Below, piece after piece: positions 1-9,403 of a stretch of DNA of 64,000 nucleotides. How positions within the stretch are numbered: the stretch's first letter is position 1; the number at the start of each line of letters is the position of its first letter. The stretch is from Cryptomeria japonica (Eukaryota > Streptophyta > Pinopsida > Cupressales > Cupressaceae): assembly GCF_030272615.1 (NCBI RefSeq), contig NC_081414.1, positions 311,996,164 through 312,060,163 of the forward strand. Direction: 5' to 3'. The notes beneath the pieces were generated by a model. It made no database searches and had not been told where the DNA came from. It saw only the letters and a list, made by a program, of their open reading frames with translations. Position numbers and translations under genes: made by a program.

Positions 1-54
1 TGCACTCGTGGATGACATGTATCCCAACAACACATTCTAAATCAATGATGGTGA

Positions 55-378
55 GGATGCTTTAGTGGTGGAAAACATACTCTATCGAGATTTTTTTATT
101 CAACAAAAGATGTCACACAAAACATTGCTCAAAATAGTCACCCTAATTCAATTGAACAAGTGAAATGTGAACAACCACCTCATAACATGGTGGAAAGCCA
201 AGTTGAGGATATGGAAGACAATCTTAGTCTTCCCTTGATACCCAATCAATTTCCATCATTGATGAATGGGGCAATGAATCTAGGCATTGATATGCAAGGC
301 CAAGAAGAACATGAAACTTTCTCTTTCCCATCACCACCACCCACGTCTCCCAATGAAACATGTGCATTACTACATTGA
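55..378 (+). other. Unrecognised short open frame
   Basis: An open frame ends at a TGA near 378. Its first ATG is near 187, so any product would be about 60 residues. The visible peptide is acidic, then rich in Pro and Ser near its end (SFPSPPPTSP). I recognise no domain. It could be the tail of a gene or of a decayed element extending left of the window, or chance. Confidence 0.15.
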
Positions 379-2760
379 TTGTGCCATTTCATATTGTGGA
401 AATTATGCAGATTTCACTCAAGAATAAGAGGCATCGGGTATCGGCTCCACCTATATATAAATAATCGAAGCACATGCAATTTCTTGAACAAAATAGTACA
501 TCAAAAAATATCTTTATTACATTTAACTAATTCAAAATATATTATCATTTACTTCTAACATCAATATTAATATCTCAAAACATAGTAGATTAAACTCAAA
601 TCATTAATCCATCTTAAAATGCATTTTAAATGCAAAATCACATTTACTTAGCATTTAATCAATATTTAACATCTTAAAAATTATTAACTTAAACCACAAT
701 AATACCGAAATGGTTATGCTTTCAACTATGATGGTTTAGGAGTTAGCATTAGGAATTTGCATCATCTTTTCTACTCCTCTAATGTTTGCTTTTGTTTCAA
801 GAGGATGTTATTACATGTGCTTATGTCTCTTTTGGAGTTCTAGTGTTGGTGTTTATAAAATCACAATAGTTTCTTTTTTCTATGTAGTGTTCTATACATC
901 CACAAGTTTGTTCTCTCTAACATCACAACCTATGATTTGGGAAATAGTGGCATCATATGCACTTTTAAGGCCTTGTCCTAAGGATATTGGATGACAAAAC
1001 TTCCTTTATAATGATCAAGCCCCACAAAATATTTAAAATATTCTAACGGTGGTTTGTTTAGAAATGTGTAATGTTTGATGTAAGTGTGTGCTAGTATATC
1101 TAGAGATATATGTAGTAATGGCTTTAATGTGGTGTTGTGCCAATTATTGCTAGTTGCATGGTTAACCATTTTCCTATATGGTTCTTGTATATGTTTAAGC
1201 AACAAATTCATTTCTAAAACAAATTGTTTTATCACCATTTATGAATGTTTAAGCATTGAAAAATGATAGGAATGTGAATTAGAGTGAAAAAGGCAAGTGT
1301 TGGAATTGAAAAAAAGTAACTTTTGACCATTGTTTATTGCACGAGTCGATCCTAAAGACATCTTTGCAAGCATAGTAGCATCCAAGATGATTGGATAATA
1401 AAGATTAAAATAGAATTGAGATGTTATAAATAAATGCAAATTTATAAAAATATGCAAACCAAATAATCATAACAAACCATTATAATATTATTAAACAAAT
1501 AAACTAAAAATAAATGTTAGAAGGAAATGCCAAATAATTATTTTTCTCTCTCTATGCCACTCCACAACTTTCTTGCCTTGCATACTAAAATCATTCTCAT
1601 AAAATTGTATGTAAGGTTAAATGTCTTGGTTTGAGTACCTATATCACTATGTTTACACTCCTTTAGGTAAAGTTATGTACACCTCGTTTGTAGCACAGTT
1701 AGGTGCCTTTCGCAAGGAGTACAAGGTAGTCCCATATTGCTATAAAACATTCGTAGACCCATTTATAGACTGCCAAACATTGTAAACTGTAAAAAAATCG
1801 CTCTTTCTTTCTTTCTTTTTGGCACCCATTCTTGGGCTTTTATTGTTGTTTCTAATGGGTTTGTGATTTGGACTAATGTTTTGTTGTGGGATCAAGGCCC
1901 TTACCCTTCTTATATAATTAAATCAAACCATTGTAATATATATAAAACAAATAAACTAAAAATGTATGTTAGAAGGAAATGCCAAATAAATGTTTTCTAT
2001 CTCTACACCACTCCACAATTGTCTTACCTCACTAAAATCATTCTTAGAAATTTGTACAAGGTTAAATGTCGTGGTTAGAATACTTATAAGGTTAAATGCC
2101 TTGGTTAGAATACTTATATCACTTTGTTTACACTTCTTTATTTAGGTAAAGGTATGTATGTCTTGTTTGTAGCACATTTAGGTTTCCCTTGCAAGGAGTA
2201 CATGGTTTGAGTACCATTATACTATATTTAAACTGCTTTAGGTAAAGACTTTATTTGTAGCACATTTAAGATCTCATATTACTATAAACCATATGTAGAC
2301 CCATATACAGATTGCATCCATCGTAGACTATAAAATAATCTTTATTTCTTTCTTTAAGACAAGAGTGAGGTTTGGTTTGAGCCAAAATATGTTTGACGAA
2401 TACAAAAAGGTTAAAAGTGTAAATGCAAAAGAAGGAATAATGTTTTTGCAGAAATAAAGCTAGGTTAAATAAAACAGAAAACAAAAACTAGACTACATAA
2501 AAAAAATTATAATAGTTTACCGTAAATGTTACATCCATTTTCTAAGCAAAGAAATGATTTTATTAATTATTATTTTGTACATCAATCACAGCAGCAAAAG
2601 AAACCTCCAGCTATATGTAGACACAACACAATAAGAGTACAAACAGTCAAGAATCTTGGAGGGAAAAACAATATGATCGTTGCCTTCACAATACCAAGAA
2701 AAAGTAGTTAGTAGTTAGCAGTTACTCGTCTTTGTCAAAATGTAACTTAATCAAGACTGG
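379..2760. other. AT-rich non-coding stretch
   Basis: No open frame with recognisable protein similarity was seen on either strand. The stretch is AT-rich with short homopolymer and CTTT runs. Its only clear structure is the diverged direct duplication listed separately. Confidence 0.5.
1474..2355 (+). repeat. Diverged direct duplication (about 360-430 bp, two copies)
   Basis: Segment 1474-1840 recurs at 1922-2355 in the same order. Shared blocks include the AAACAAATAAACTAAAAAT run, GTTAGAAGGAAATGCCAAATA, a stretch about Lhs-Rhs 'CTAAAATCATTCT', TTTAGGTAAAG, TTGTAGCACA, GCAAGGAGTACA and a CTTTCTTTCTTT run. The second copy also repeats GGTTAAATG...TTGGTTAGAATACTTATA internally. It looks like an old tandem segmental duplication. 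No terminal signature links it to a mobile element. Confidence 0.6.
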
Positions 2761-2781
2761 GGGGATGTTACAAGGAGTACA

Positions 2782-2788
2782 TATAAAT
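2782..2788 (+). promoter_or_regulatory. Possible TATA box of the B3 gene
   Basis: TATAAAT lies 185 bp upstream of the B3 gene ATG. Spacing suits a transcript starting around 2810-2820 with a leader of about 150 nt. In such AT-rich DNA a match is expected often by chance. Confidence 0.2.
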
Positions 2789-2790
2789 TT

Positions 2791-2934
2791 GAAGAAATCT
2801 TGGGAAGAATCAGTGAGCGGACATTTCCAGCAGCTGGACATATTGCAGGAAGAGAGAGGAATCAAGAAATCTTGAGAAGAGTCAGTGGGCGAGAATTTCC
2901 AGCAGCTGAAAATATTGCAGGCAGTGAAAGAGGT
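2791..2934 (+). repeat. Two-copy 72-bp tandem repeat in the B3 gene leader
   Basis: Two units of 72 bp (2791-2862 and 2863-2934) share AGAAATCTTG, AGTCAGTG or AATCAGTG, TTTCCAGCAGCTG and ATATTGCAGG. The array ends about 40 bp before the B3 start codon, so it is probably in the 5' UTR. A six-frame reading gives no recognised domain. Confidence 0.65.
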
Positions 2935-2972
2935 GAAGTGCAGACAAGTTGAAGAGCCATACATATTACATC

Positions 2973-4406
2973 ATGTCAGGTGGCAGGGCATTTCAAGCAC
3001 CTAATTCAGCCGATGAGCCACAATTCCTTTTCTTCGTACGCATGACGACATCGGATGTGAGTAAAAAGCAGTGTAGAATTCCAGAAGATTCGGCATTGAC
3101 TCATTTCCCTGCGTTTGATGAAGAGTCTAAATCCAGGAAAGTTGTATTTCTGGATGAAAGAATGAATGCATGGCGTATCATATACAAAAATAGATTGTGT
3201 CCGAGGCATCGTACCACAAATTACACCCTGAAAGGAGGATGGCAGCAAGTAATTGAAGATAAGGATTTAAAATCTGAAGATTGTGTCGTTTTCTTTCGAT
3301 TTAATCAGAGCTACATTTTTATTGCCATTAGGCGGACATCTGCTAACAGGTTCGAGGTGCTTGAGTCCAATTCAGGGGAGCCTATTTTACTTCACCCCCA
3401 TCAAGTGGATTCAGCGAAACGCTTGGCCACTAGAGTTTTGGAAGCCCAAGAGCGTTGTGCAATGGAATATGTTGCTTGCATTTATGGGATGTTTGAAGCA
3501 GGAGGTGGAGGTTCACAAATTCAAGGAGGAGCTGCAAGTTCCACGGCTTCCCCAACTCTTTCTCTGCAAGATTTTGAAGCCATCTATCGGATGTTTCAAG
3601 AAAGGGCAAATGATAGTGTGGGTCCAATAGAGTTTGAGGAACGCCATTTACCACCTCGCATCCCAAGAAATTTGTGTGGGCAAGATTTGGTTGGGAATTG
3701 CAGGATGATGGAAGCGAGAAGAATTCTTCGGCTAAATCAAGCGAGATCTCAACAAATTGCACGCCCCACTTCGGCAAGCTCTTCTGGGAATTTATCCCCT
3801 AGAAGTCTTCAGATGCTTCAATCAACAGGACGACAAACTCAAGCCCTTCCCTTCGAAAGAGCTCAAGCGGTGGGTGCGACAAGTTTTCCCGCTTACCCAA
3901 CTCCAAGTCCATATATCCAAACTCCAAGAAGTCATTTTGGGTATATCCCTCATATTTTTCAAGTACAAACTCCAGTCCTTCAATTTGCCGGTTCTCCCTT
4001 CGTTACCTACATATTTTTGTATAAGCCGGAAACAGGTACACATTTTCGTGGGGATGTTTTTCAATATCCTGAGGTGTTGAGATGGATAGGAGCCCAAATT
4101 CAAGAAAGTGTATCAAGTATCATGGCCTCCCAAAGTCAAAATCTGACTATGGGAAGTCTCTCTGAGCAATCATCAGGAGCCCAAATTCCAGCAAGTGCAC
4201 CGAGTTTCATGGCCTCCCAAAGTCAATATCAAACTTCAAGAAGCCTCTCTGGGCAATCATCAGGAGCACAAACTCAAGCAGGTGCACCGAGTTTCATGGC
4301 CTCCCAGAGTCAATATCAGACTTCAAGAAGTCTCTCTGAGCAATCATCAGGAGCACAAACTCAAGCAGGTGCACCAAGTTTCTGTTGGAAGTGGAAAACA
4401 CTCTGA
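2973..4406 (+). CDS. B3-domain DNA-binding protein, 5' part, truncated by an inserted LTR-type element
   Basis: Plant B3 proteins are nuclear transcription factors that bind short DNA motifs. The ATG at 2973 is chosen because the frame extends upstream only to non-ATG codons. Residues about 17-123 form a B3 fold: FLFFVRMTTSDVS, then IPEDSALTHFP, the VVFLDERMNAWRI strand, YTLKGGW, DLKSEDCVVFFRF and IAIRRTS. Residues 124-383 are a long Ser/Gln/Pro-rich tail. Residues 384-470 are three 29-residue repeats. After residue 470 the frame runs into the inserted element, adds seven element-encoded residues and stops at 4404-4406. The in-frame remainder of the gene lies at 6105-6800. I cannot place it in a B3 subfamily (REM, ARF-like or VAL-like). 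Domain call is firm; whether the gene still works is not known. Confidence 0.85.
   Translation: MSGGRAFQAPNSADEPQFLFFVRMTTSDVSKKQCRIPEDSALTHFPAFDEESKSRKVVFLDERMNAWRIIYKNRLCPRHRTTNYTLKGGWQQVIEDKDLKSEDCVVFFRFNQSYIFIAIRRTSANRFEVLESNSGEPILLHPHQVDSAKRLATRVLEAQERCAMEYVACIYGMFEAGGGGSQIQGGAASSTASPTLSLQDFEAIYRMFQERANDSVGPIEFEERHLPPRIPRNLCGQDLVGNCRMMEARRILRLNQARSQQIARPTSASSSGNLSPRSLQMLQSTGRQTQALPFERAQAVGATSFPAYPTPSPYIQTPRSHFGYIPHIFQVQTPVLQFAGSPFVTYIFLYKPETGTHFRGDVFQYPEVLRWIGAQIQESVSSIMASQSQNLTMGSLSEQSSGAQIPASAPSFMASQSQYQTSRSLSGQSSGAQTQAGAPSFMASQSQYQTSRSLSEQSSGAQTQAGAPSFCWKWKTL
4122..4382 (+). repeat. 87-bp coding tandem repeat, three units
   Basis: Three in-frame units of exactly 87 bp (4122-4208, 4209-4295, 4296-4382) encode 29-residue repeats of the form MASQSQ...SLS-Q-SSGAQ...AP-SF. 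A fourth, diverged partial unit starts at 6105, after the inserted element, so the array once ran on. Units 2 and 3 are almost identical, which suggests recent expansion. Confidence 0.9.
4378..4382 (+). repeat. Target-site duplication GTTTC (left)
   Basis: GTTTC directly precedes the inserted element's TGTTGG start. The same five bases follow its CAACA end at 6100-6104. Confidence 0.85.
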
Positions 4407-6099
4407 GAGGGGGGGGGTGAATCAGAGTGTGACAAAATTTTAACGAGTTATACTTTTATGGACCTTGACAATTTTAATTCACAGTGTGAACAGATGGCTG
4501 AGACTTAACACTTTGAAGGAGTACATTAATGCAGCATAAAGTATACCATTGAACCAACTAAAACATCTGATTCAGACCTTGTTTAACAAAATGGTATTAA
4601 AATATTACACAAACATGAAACATTAAAAATACTTTCAATATTGCATTACATATATCCAACTAAACAGAGTATGAGATAAAGAGGACTAGAATATGATGTA
4701 TCAGAGCATACACTAGTAAACAGAATGAAACACGACAATGCAACATAACACAATATTTTGCATGAGTGGAAAACCCTCTTGGGGTAGAAAAACCACTCGG
4801 AAGATCCCTTATATTAATTCAAAAAAAAGAGCACCAACTCAGTTCACATGTTTTAGAAACCACAAGGCCTCAAGGAGCACCAACCCCTCTTCTTATCAAT
4901 GTATATTTCAACTCGAGCTACAACCACTCGGATTTTATGCATGCACTTTATTCTTGCAGTCACAAAACCATCAGGGATTGGAGCGAGAATATTTTTATCA
5001 GTCTGTACATATGAAAATTTTGCAATAATATTCTTCAACACTATCCAATCTCTGAAAATATAGTTTCAAATCAATAAAATCTCATATACTCTGAACAGTA
5101 TGATTTCAAATCAACAAACCCTGAACAATACGATTTCAAATCAAATAAAACCTCAAATACTCTGTACTGTATGATTTCAAATCAATAAACACTGAATAAT
5201 ATGGTTTCAATTCAATGAAGCCTCATATACTCTGTAACAAAAACAGAGTATTGATTCTCAAGAAACCCTCGGCTGGTTCTGTTAAACTACGGCACTGTTT
5301 AACGCTTCCACTTTGTTCACACTCAAAACACGGCACTGTATTTCTCTGTTTTAATGTTAGAACTTTGTTCACACTCAAACTATGGCACTGTGTTTCTCCG
5401 TTTTTCTTCTCACAGACTGATTTGTCAAACTGTTTTTATGCACACACAGAAAGAATCCCGTTTTCATCTTAAATAACCCGTTAACTTACAAGATTTGTAA
5501 ACTGAAAAACAAATAACTGATTCTAACTGTGCAACGGAAGACATTTTAATTTCCCAGTCATGAAAAACAAAAATAAAGCACAACCACTTCCTTATTTTTA
5601 TTTTGCATAACTGAAAAATTCGAACCAAGGTAAACAGAATCTCTTAAATCATGTGTTTCAAGAACCATACCTGTTAAATGCAAACTGAACAAATAAACTA
5701 ACCAGTCAACCGCTAATCTCTTGAATGAAACAATTGTTCGCACCATTCTCTGTAACTGATTCGAGCTCTGTAGCTCCAGCGGCACTGTGACTCACACGGC
5801 GTTAGGGTTTGACGGACTCCAAAACAAAACAAATGAAACGCCAAATGCAACTTCCAAGAAAAACATTAACTTGTTCGATACAATAAGTATCATGAGGAAT
5901 ATGCCCTTTAAACCGTAGCCATATTAACCAAAGATGTCATTAACATTAATGTAAAGTCAGAGCTATTGTGTCACCAACATGGCTCCAAAGAACATGTTTT
6001 AAACACTTAACATGTCAGCCAAGTCAGTATGTCCGTGTATGCCAACACATCATCTTTTTTCTTTCTTGTCATCGAGGACAAAAGTACCAAAGAGCAACA
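4383..6099. mobile_element. 1,717-bp TG...CA element (solo LTR or small non-autonomous LTR element) inside the B3 coding sequence
   Basis: The element starts TGTTGGAAG and ends GCAACA, giving a perfect 5-bp terminal inverted repeat (TGTTG/CAACA). It is flanked by GTTTC on both sides (4378-4382 and 6100-6104). These are LTR signatures. I found no internal repeat of the ends, no gag or pol, and no clear PBS, so a solo LTR is most likely. It carries a poly-G run near 4407-4416, a degenerate array of 'TATGATTTCAAATCAA' units at about 5055-5210, and two 'GGCACTGT...TTTGTTCACACTCAAA' units near 5290-5390. Its length is 572 codons plus one base, and it contributes an early stop to the gene. Confidence 0.85.
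5040..5400 (+). repeat. Short degenerate repeats inside the 1.7-kb element
   Basis: At 5040-5220 the motif TTTCAAATCAA recurs about five times with period 30-60 bp, alternating with CTCATATACTCTG. At 5285-5400 a roughly 60-bp unit with GGCACTGT and TTTGTTCACACTCAAA occurs twice. Such internal repetition is common in LTR U3 regions. Confidence 0.6.
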
Positions 6100-6104
6100 G
6101 TTTC
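6100..6104 (+). repeat. Target-site duplication GTTTC (right)
   Basis: Second copy of the five-base duplication bounding the 1.7-kb element. Confidence 0.85.
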
Positions 6105-6800
6105 ATGGCCTCCCAAAGACAATATCAGACTTCAATAAGTCTCTCTGAGGAATCATCAGGAGCACATACTCAAGCAGGTGCCTCCCAAAGCCAATATCCG
6201 ACTTCAGCGCAATTAATTGCCAGTTTACCACATTTTCCCCACTTTAGCTACCAGATTGTACTAATATGTACTGAGAAACCAATTACAAGTCAGAATCCAA
6301 TTACAAGTCAGAATACAATTACAAGTCACTCTGAGTTTGTTTCCCAAACAAATCCTGGTATGTTGCCAAGGACAAGAGCACAAATGCAAGCAAGTGCACC
6401 ATGTTTCATGGGCTCCCAAAATCAATATCAATATCAAACTCCAGGAATTTTCTCTGGGCAATCATCAGGAGCACAGCTACAAACTCAAATAGGTGCACCA
6501 ATTTTCACAGGTGCACCAAATTTGATGGCCTCAGAGATTCAGCATGGCACTCTATCAAGTAGTTGTGCACAAGATTCTCTTCCCAGTTATGGGATGGCTC
6601 AAGAAAGAGGAGCACTCAATCAAGAAGCTGCTGAAACCTCCTATGACTGTCATCCACAGCCTGAAAATCTAACAATAGGAACACAAATTCAAGCGCAACA
6701 AGAGGATGATGGTGGAAGTGGAGACCCACATGGAGAGGGAGGAGCTGCAGATGATCTCTCTCTTTCTCTCTCTTTGAATTATCAAGCTGGTACTCAATAA
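6105..6800 (+). CDS. B3-domain protein, 3' part, separated from the B3 domain by the inserted element
   Basis: This is 231 codons plus a TAA stop, in the same frame as the segment ending at 4382. It begins with a diverged fourth copy of the 29-residue repeat, which shows that both parts were one gene. Without the element the gene would encode about 701 residues. The region is Gln/Ser/Thr/Pro-rich, with a short ITSQN-type triple repeat near 6275-6340 and an acidic stretch (QQEDDGGSGDPHGEGG) before the end. It closes with the LSLSLSL motif listed separately. The open frame extends back into the element, to 6012, only by chance. Confidence 0.75.
   Translation: MASQRQYQTSISLSEESSGAHTQAGASQSQYPTSAQLIASLPHFPHFSYQIVLICTEKPITSQNPITSQNTITSHSEFVSQTNPGMLPRTRAQMQASAPCFMGSQNQYQYQTPGIFSGQSSGAQLQTQIGAPIFTGAPNLMASEIQHGTLSSSCAQDSLPSYGMAQERGALNQEAAETSYDCHPQPENLTIGTQIQAQQEDDGGSGDPHGEGGAADDLSLSLSLNYQAGTQ
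6756..6776 (+). other. EAR-like LxLxL repression motif at the B3 protein C terminus
   Basis: The last 15 residues contain DLSLSLSLN, which fits the LxLxL form of the EAR motif. In plants that motif recruits TOPLESS-type co-repressors. The match is visible in sequence; repressor function is inferred. It lies downstream of the inserted element, so the truncated protein lacks it. Confidence 0.5.
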
Positions 6801-6916
6801 TCAGGCATGTTTAATATTTCTAGATGAGCTAGTTCGGTTTCATTCATGAATAATTCTTATATGGAACCTATGTTGTGTCCACAGAGATCATTGTCAGCAT
6901 TTATTCTGTAACTGTA

Positions 6917-7000
6917 AATTCTTTTCCCTTGAAGTGGAACTCAAGATCATTAACTTTCAATTCTTTTCCCTTGAAGTAGAACTCAAGATCATTGATCAAA
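6917..7000 (+). repeat. 42-bp tandem duplication
   Basis: Units 6917-6958 and 6959-7000 share AATTCTTTTCCCTTGAAGT and AACTCAAGATCATT and differ at one base in the core and in the last seven bases. Confidence 0.8.
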
Positions 7001-7470
7001 CAGAGAGGTTATTTGTGTCACTGTAGTTTCCTATGCTTCTGCTTTGTGGATTTTGTTGAATATTGTTTCTGGCCTTGCCATTAAAAGAGAGTTACTAGCA
7101 TCATAAACTTCAAAGCAATCCTAGAAACAAGTCAAAAAGAGACAAAGCAATTATAGAAAGGTCTTATGGGTTTTGAACTTGTTTTAAATACAGTTCAGGA
7201 AGCCACCACTGTTAAGATTTTACTTCAGTAACTATGATTACACTGGATTCTTTTTGGTACTATAATTGTTTTCTTGCTTTTCACTGGTTATTCATAAAAC
7301 TTCTGACCAATCAAGTTGAAAAGTTAAAAAAATTAACGGGTCTCTTTTGTTTCTTCCTTCTTGATGTATGATTCATAACAGTGACATCAGAACTCCTCTG
7401 AATGTGGACTACTGGTGCTCCTCTATTCTACTTTAGTCATGATTAACATATTTTTCTAAGTTTCAAAAGA

Positions 7471-7475
7471 GTTTG
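7471..7475 (+). repeat. Target-site duplication GTTTG (left)
   Basis: GTTTG precedes the 5' LTR start TGTAATG and is repeated at 14515-14519, after the 3' LTR end TTACA. Confidence 0.9.
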
Positions 7476-8595
7476 TGTAATGTCCCCACCTTTTTAGCAT
7501 CTCATTGGAGTTCTTAGCCTTTACATTCTCCGAAGGCTAAGTGGAGAAATAAGGAGAAATTGATTAAATTAATTTCTTATTAAGTCATTAAATAAAATAA
7601 AATTAAAAAAGGTGACTTTATATTTAATTAATTTAATTAAAAGTGACTTAAGTGATTTATTTAAATATTTTAATGTTATTATAAAGTTATAAAGTAACTT
7701 TATAATAATAAAGTCACTTTAATATTATAATGTGTGAATATGTCTTTAATCCCACATTGGCCAAGAAAGTGTTCGAGCTCTCATAAGAAAGAATAAGAAG
7801 GGACTTAAGAGCTCATTTTATATCATCCATCCAGAGAATTGATATTTGTTTGTTATGAACTTGGGAGAAGAAGCCAAGGGTTTCTGATTCAGTCAGCCAT
7901 TGGAGAGCGACAATTCTTCAGTGTTGCAACCATTTGAGGTGGTGAAATATCCACTAAATTTGGCATTTCAGGAGAGCTTCATTCTGGAGTTCTATTTGGG
8001 CTTTAAAAAGAAGGGAAGACATCTAGGGTATGCAGATTTTCGAATATATATTAATTGCAGACCTACAGTTTCATTTGGCAGCCATTAAAAATCAGAATTG
8101 AAGCAATCATTTCAAAATACAATTGCTGCTACAGTACCTGCGCTACAGTAAACGCTACAGTACCGCCGTACGGACTGCTATAGTGCCGCGTGAACAGTGC
8201 CGCATGAATAGTGCCGCCGTACGGATTGCTACAGTACCGCGTGAACAGTAATTTTTTCAAAAAAATTAAAATTTGCAGTTGGCAGATTTTTTTCAACTAC
8301 TGGGACAGCAAAAATCAGGTTTTTATCTTACATTGTAATGAATTTGTTTTCCAGGCATATTGGCCATAAAACAGAACAAACATTCCCTTGATAGTTTCGT
8401 AAATTAATTCCAGTAGTAATATTATTGAACCAGTATTATTTTAAGCATAGGAGTTTATTCCAGTATTGTTTCATTGCTCATTATTACCAAAAAAAACACA
8501 AAAAAATCTATAAACATTCAAAAACCAAAACAAATTCAAATCTATTGCATTCAAAAGAAACAGTCAGCAGAGGAGAGCCAAGTTGGGTTCTTACA
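7476..8595 (+). repeat. Chromovirus 5' LTR
   Basis: The LTR is 1,120 bp, begins TGTAATGTCCCCACC and ends GGGTTCTTACA. It is AT-rich except for a CG-bearing block at about 8130-8250. A 62-residue frame at 7900-8088 recurs identically in the other LTR, is part of the repeat and shows no domain. Confidence 0.95.
8130..8250 (+). repeat. CG-rich short-repeat block in the chromovirus 5' LTR
   Basis: Units of the type GCTACAGTACCG, GTGAACAGT and GCCGTACGGA recur about ten times. The 5' LTR has a 26-bp extra unit here compared with the 3' LTR (14070-14170). The block contrasts sharply with the AT-rich rest of the LTR and concentrates its CpG sites. Confidence 0.7.
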
Positions 8596-8596
8596 T

Positions 8597-8613
8597 TGGT
8601 ATTAGAGCTAAAT
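8597..8613 (+). other. Primer-binding site (initiator tRNA-Met type)
   Basis: TGGTATTAGAGCTAAAT starts two bases after the 5' LTR. The common plant tRNA-iMet primer site begins TGGTATCAGAGC, so this is a slightly diverged match in the correct place. Confidence 0.8.
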
Positions 8614-8641
8614 CCTGCCATCCTGAGCGTTTAGCAATCAC

Positions 8642-9403
8642 ATGCAGCCGCCTGAGGTTGGCTCTCACAGATATTACACTCGCAGGCGAGCTTTGTTTGA
8701 CAGGGAACAAGAATTAGACAGGCAGCCGGGCACCATGGGTGACAGGCAAGGGGGTAGCCCACCCAGAGGCGATAGGAATGAGGAGCAAGAAACAAGGGAA
8801 TTTTTCAGAGTAATGGCTACAGGACAGCAGCAGATGGCTCAGGCCTTGCAGGCACTCACCACCATGATTGAGCGCATGAACCCACAAGACAGACAGAATC
8901 AGGAGCAAGGGGATAACAGGAGTGCAGTGGGGTCACCTAGAACTCATAGGACTCATTCCAGGACAGCAGACAGGCCTACACGTCCTACCTTCATTAGAGA
9001 TGAGCCTGAGGTAGCACCTACAGGAGAACCAGGAGAGGAGATGTTCGCAGATATCCTCATGGCTGCGAATGACGAATGGGATTTATTAACTCCACAGGTA
9101 CGAGAGAGGATGACATTTGAGAGGTTTGTAAATCAGAGGAGAGAGCATTACAGGTCACTCAGAAAGGATAGGAGGCCTAGAGGTCAAAATAGTGAGCTGC
9201 ATAGAGTTACAGGCAAGCTTACTATGCCTACATTTGATGGGAGTGGTAAGATGACAGCTCAAGCTTGGATTCATAAGCTTGACACATTTTTGGCACTGAG
9301 GCCAATGACAGAGATTGAAGCTATCAAATACGCCACTTTGCATTTGGAGGGAGTAGCACATGATTGGTGGTACCATGGTTTGGTAACACTTCAACATAAT
9401 TAG
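8642..9403 (+). CDS. Chromovirus gag, N-terminal part, ended by an in-frame TAG
   Basis: The ATG at 8642 follows the primer site by 28 bp. The N terminus is Arg/Gln-rich (RYYTRRRALFDREQE), followed by a hydrophilic linker and the start of the retrotransposon gag domain (GKLTMPTFDGSGKMTAQAWIHKLDTF, then AIKYATLHLEGVAHDWW, shown here as landmarks). The TAG at 9401-9403 interrupts the domain. The same frame resumes at once with more gag sequence, so the stop is a nonsense mutation, not a gene end. Gag would form the cytoplasmic particle. Confidence 0.85.
   Translation: MQPPEVGSHRYYTRRRALFDREQELDRQPGTMGDRQGGSPPRGDRNEEQETREFFRVMATGQQQMAQALQALTTMIERMNPQDRQNQEQGDNRSAVGSPRTHRTHSRTADRPTRPTFIRDEPEVAPTGEPGEEMFADILMAANDEWDLLTPQVRERMTFERFVNQRREHYRSLRKDRRPRGQNSELHRVTGKLTMPTFDGSGKMTAQAWIHKLDTFLALRPMTEIEAIKYATLHLEGVAHDWWYHGLVTLQHN

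Larger units (their letters stand above)
6801..7475 (+). other. 3' UTR and flank of the B3 gene
   Basis: No coding potential was seen. It holds a 42-bp tandem duplication (listed) and AT-rich DNA up to the chromovirus insertion. No poly(A) signal can be assigned with confidence. Confidence 0.4.

Noticed and set aside
2722-2964. 80-residue minus-strand frame with Cys-rich repeats
   Set aside because: It is the shadow of the 72-bp tandem repeat in the B3 leader and has no matching domain.
2949-2972. Longer B3 protein starting at 2949
   Set aside because: The codon is TTG. The first ATG is at 2973, and the B3 domain starts after it.
4383-6099. Reading the B3 interruption as an ordinary intron
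   Set aside because: The ends are TG...CA with a 5-bp duplication of coding sequence, not GT...AG, and one duplicate would have to be removed. Use of cryptic splice sites is still possible.
7900-8088. 62-residue frame in the chromovirus LTR (also at 13845-14033)
   Set aside because: It is the same LTR sequence twice, with no domain; the identity comes from the young LTR pair.
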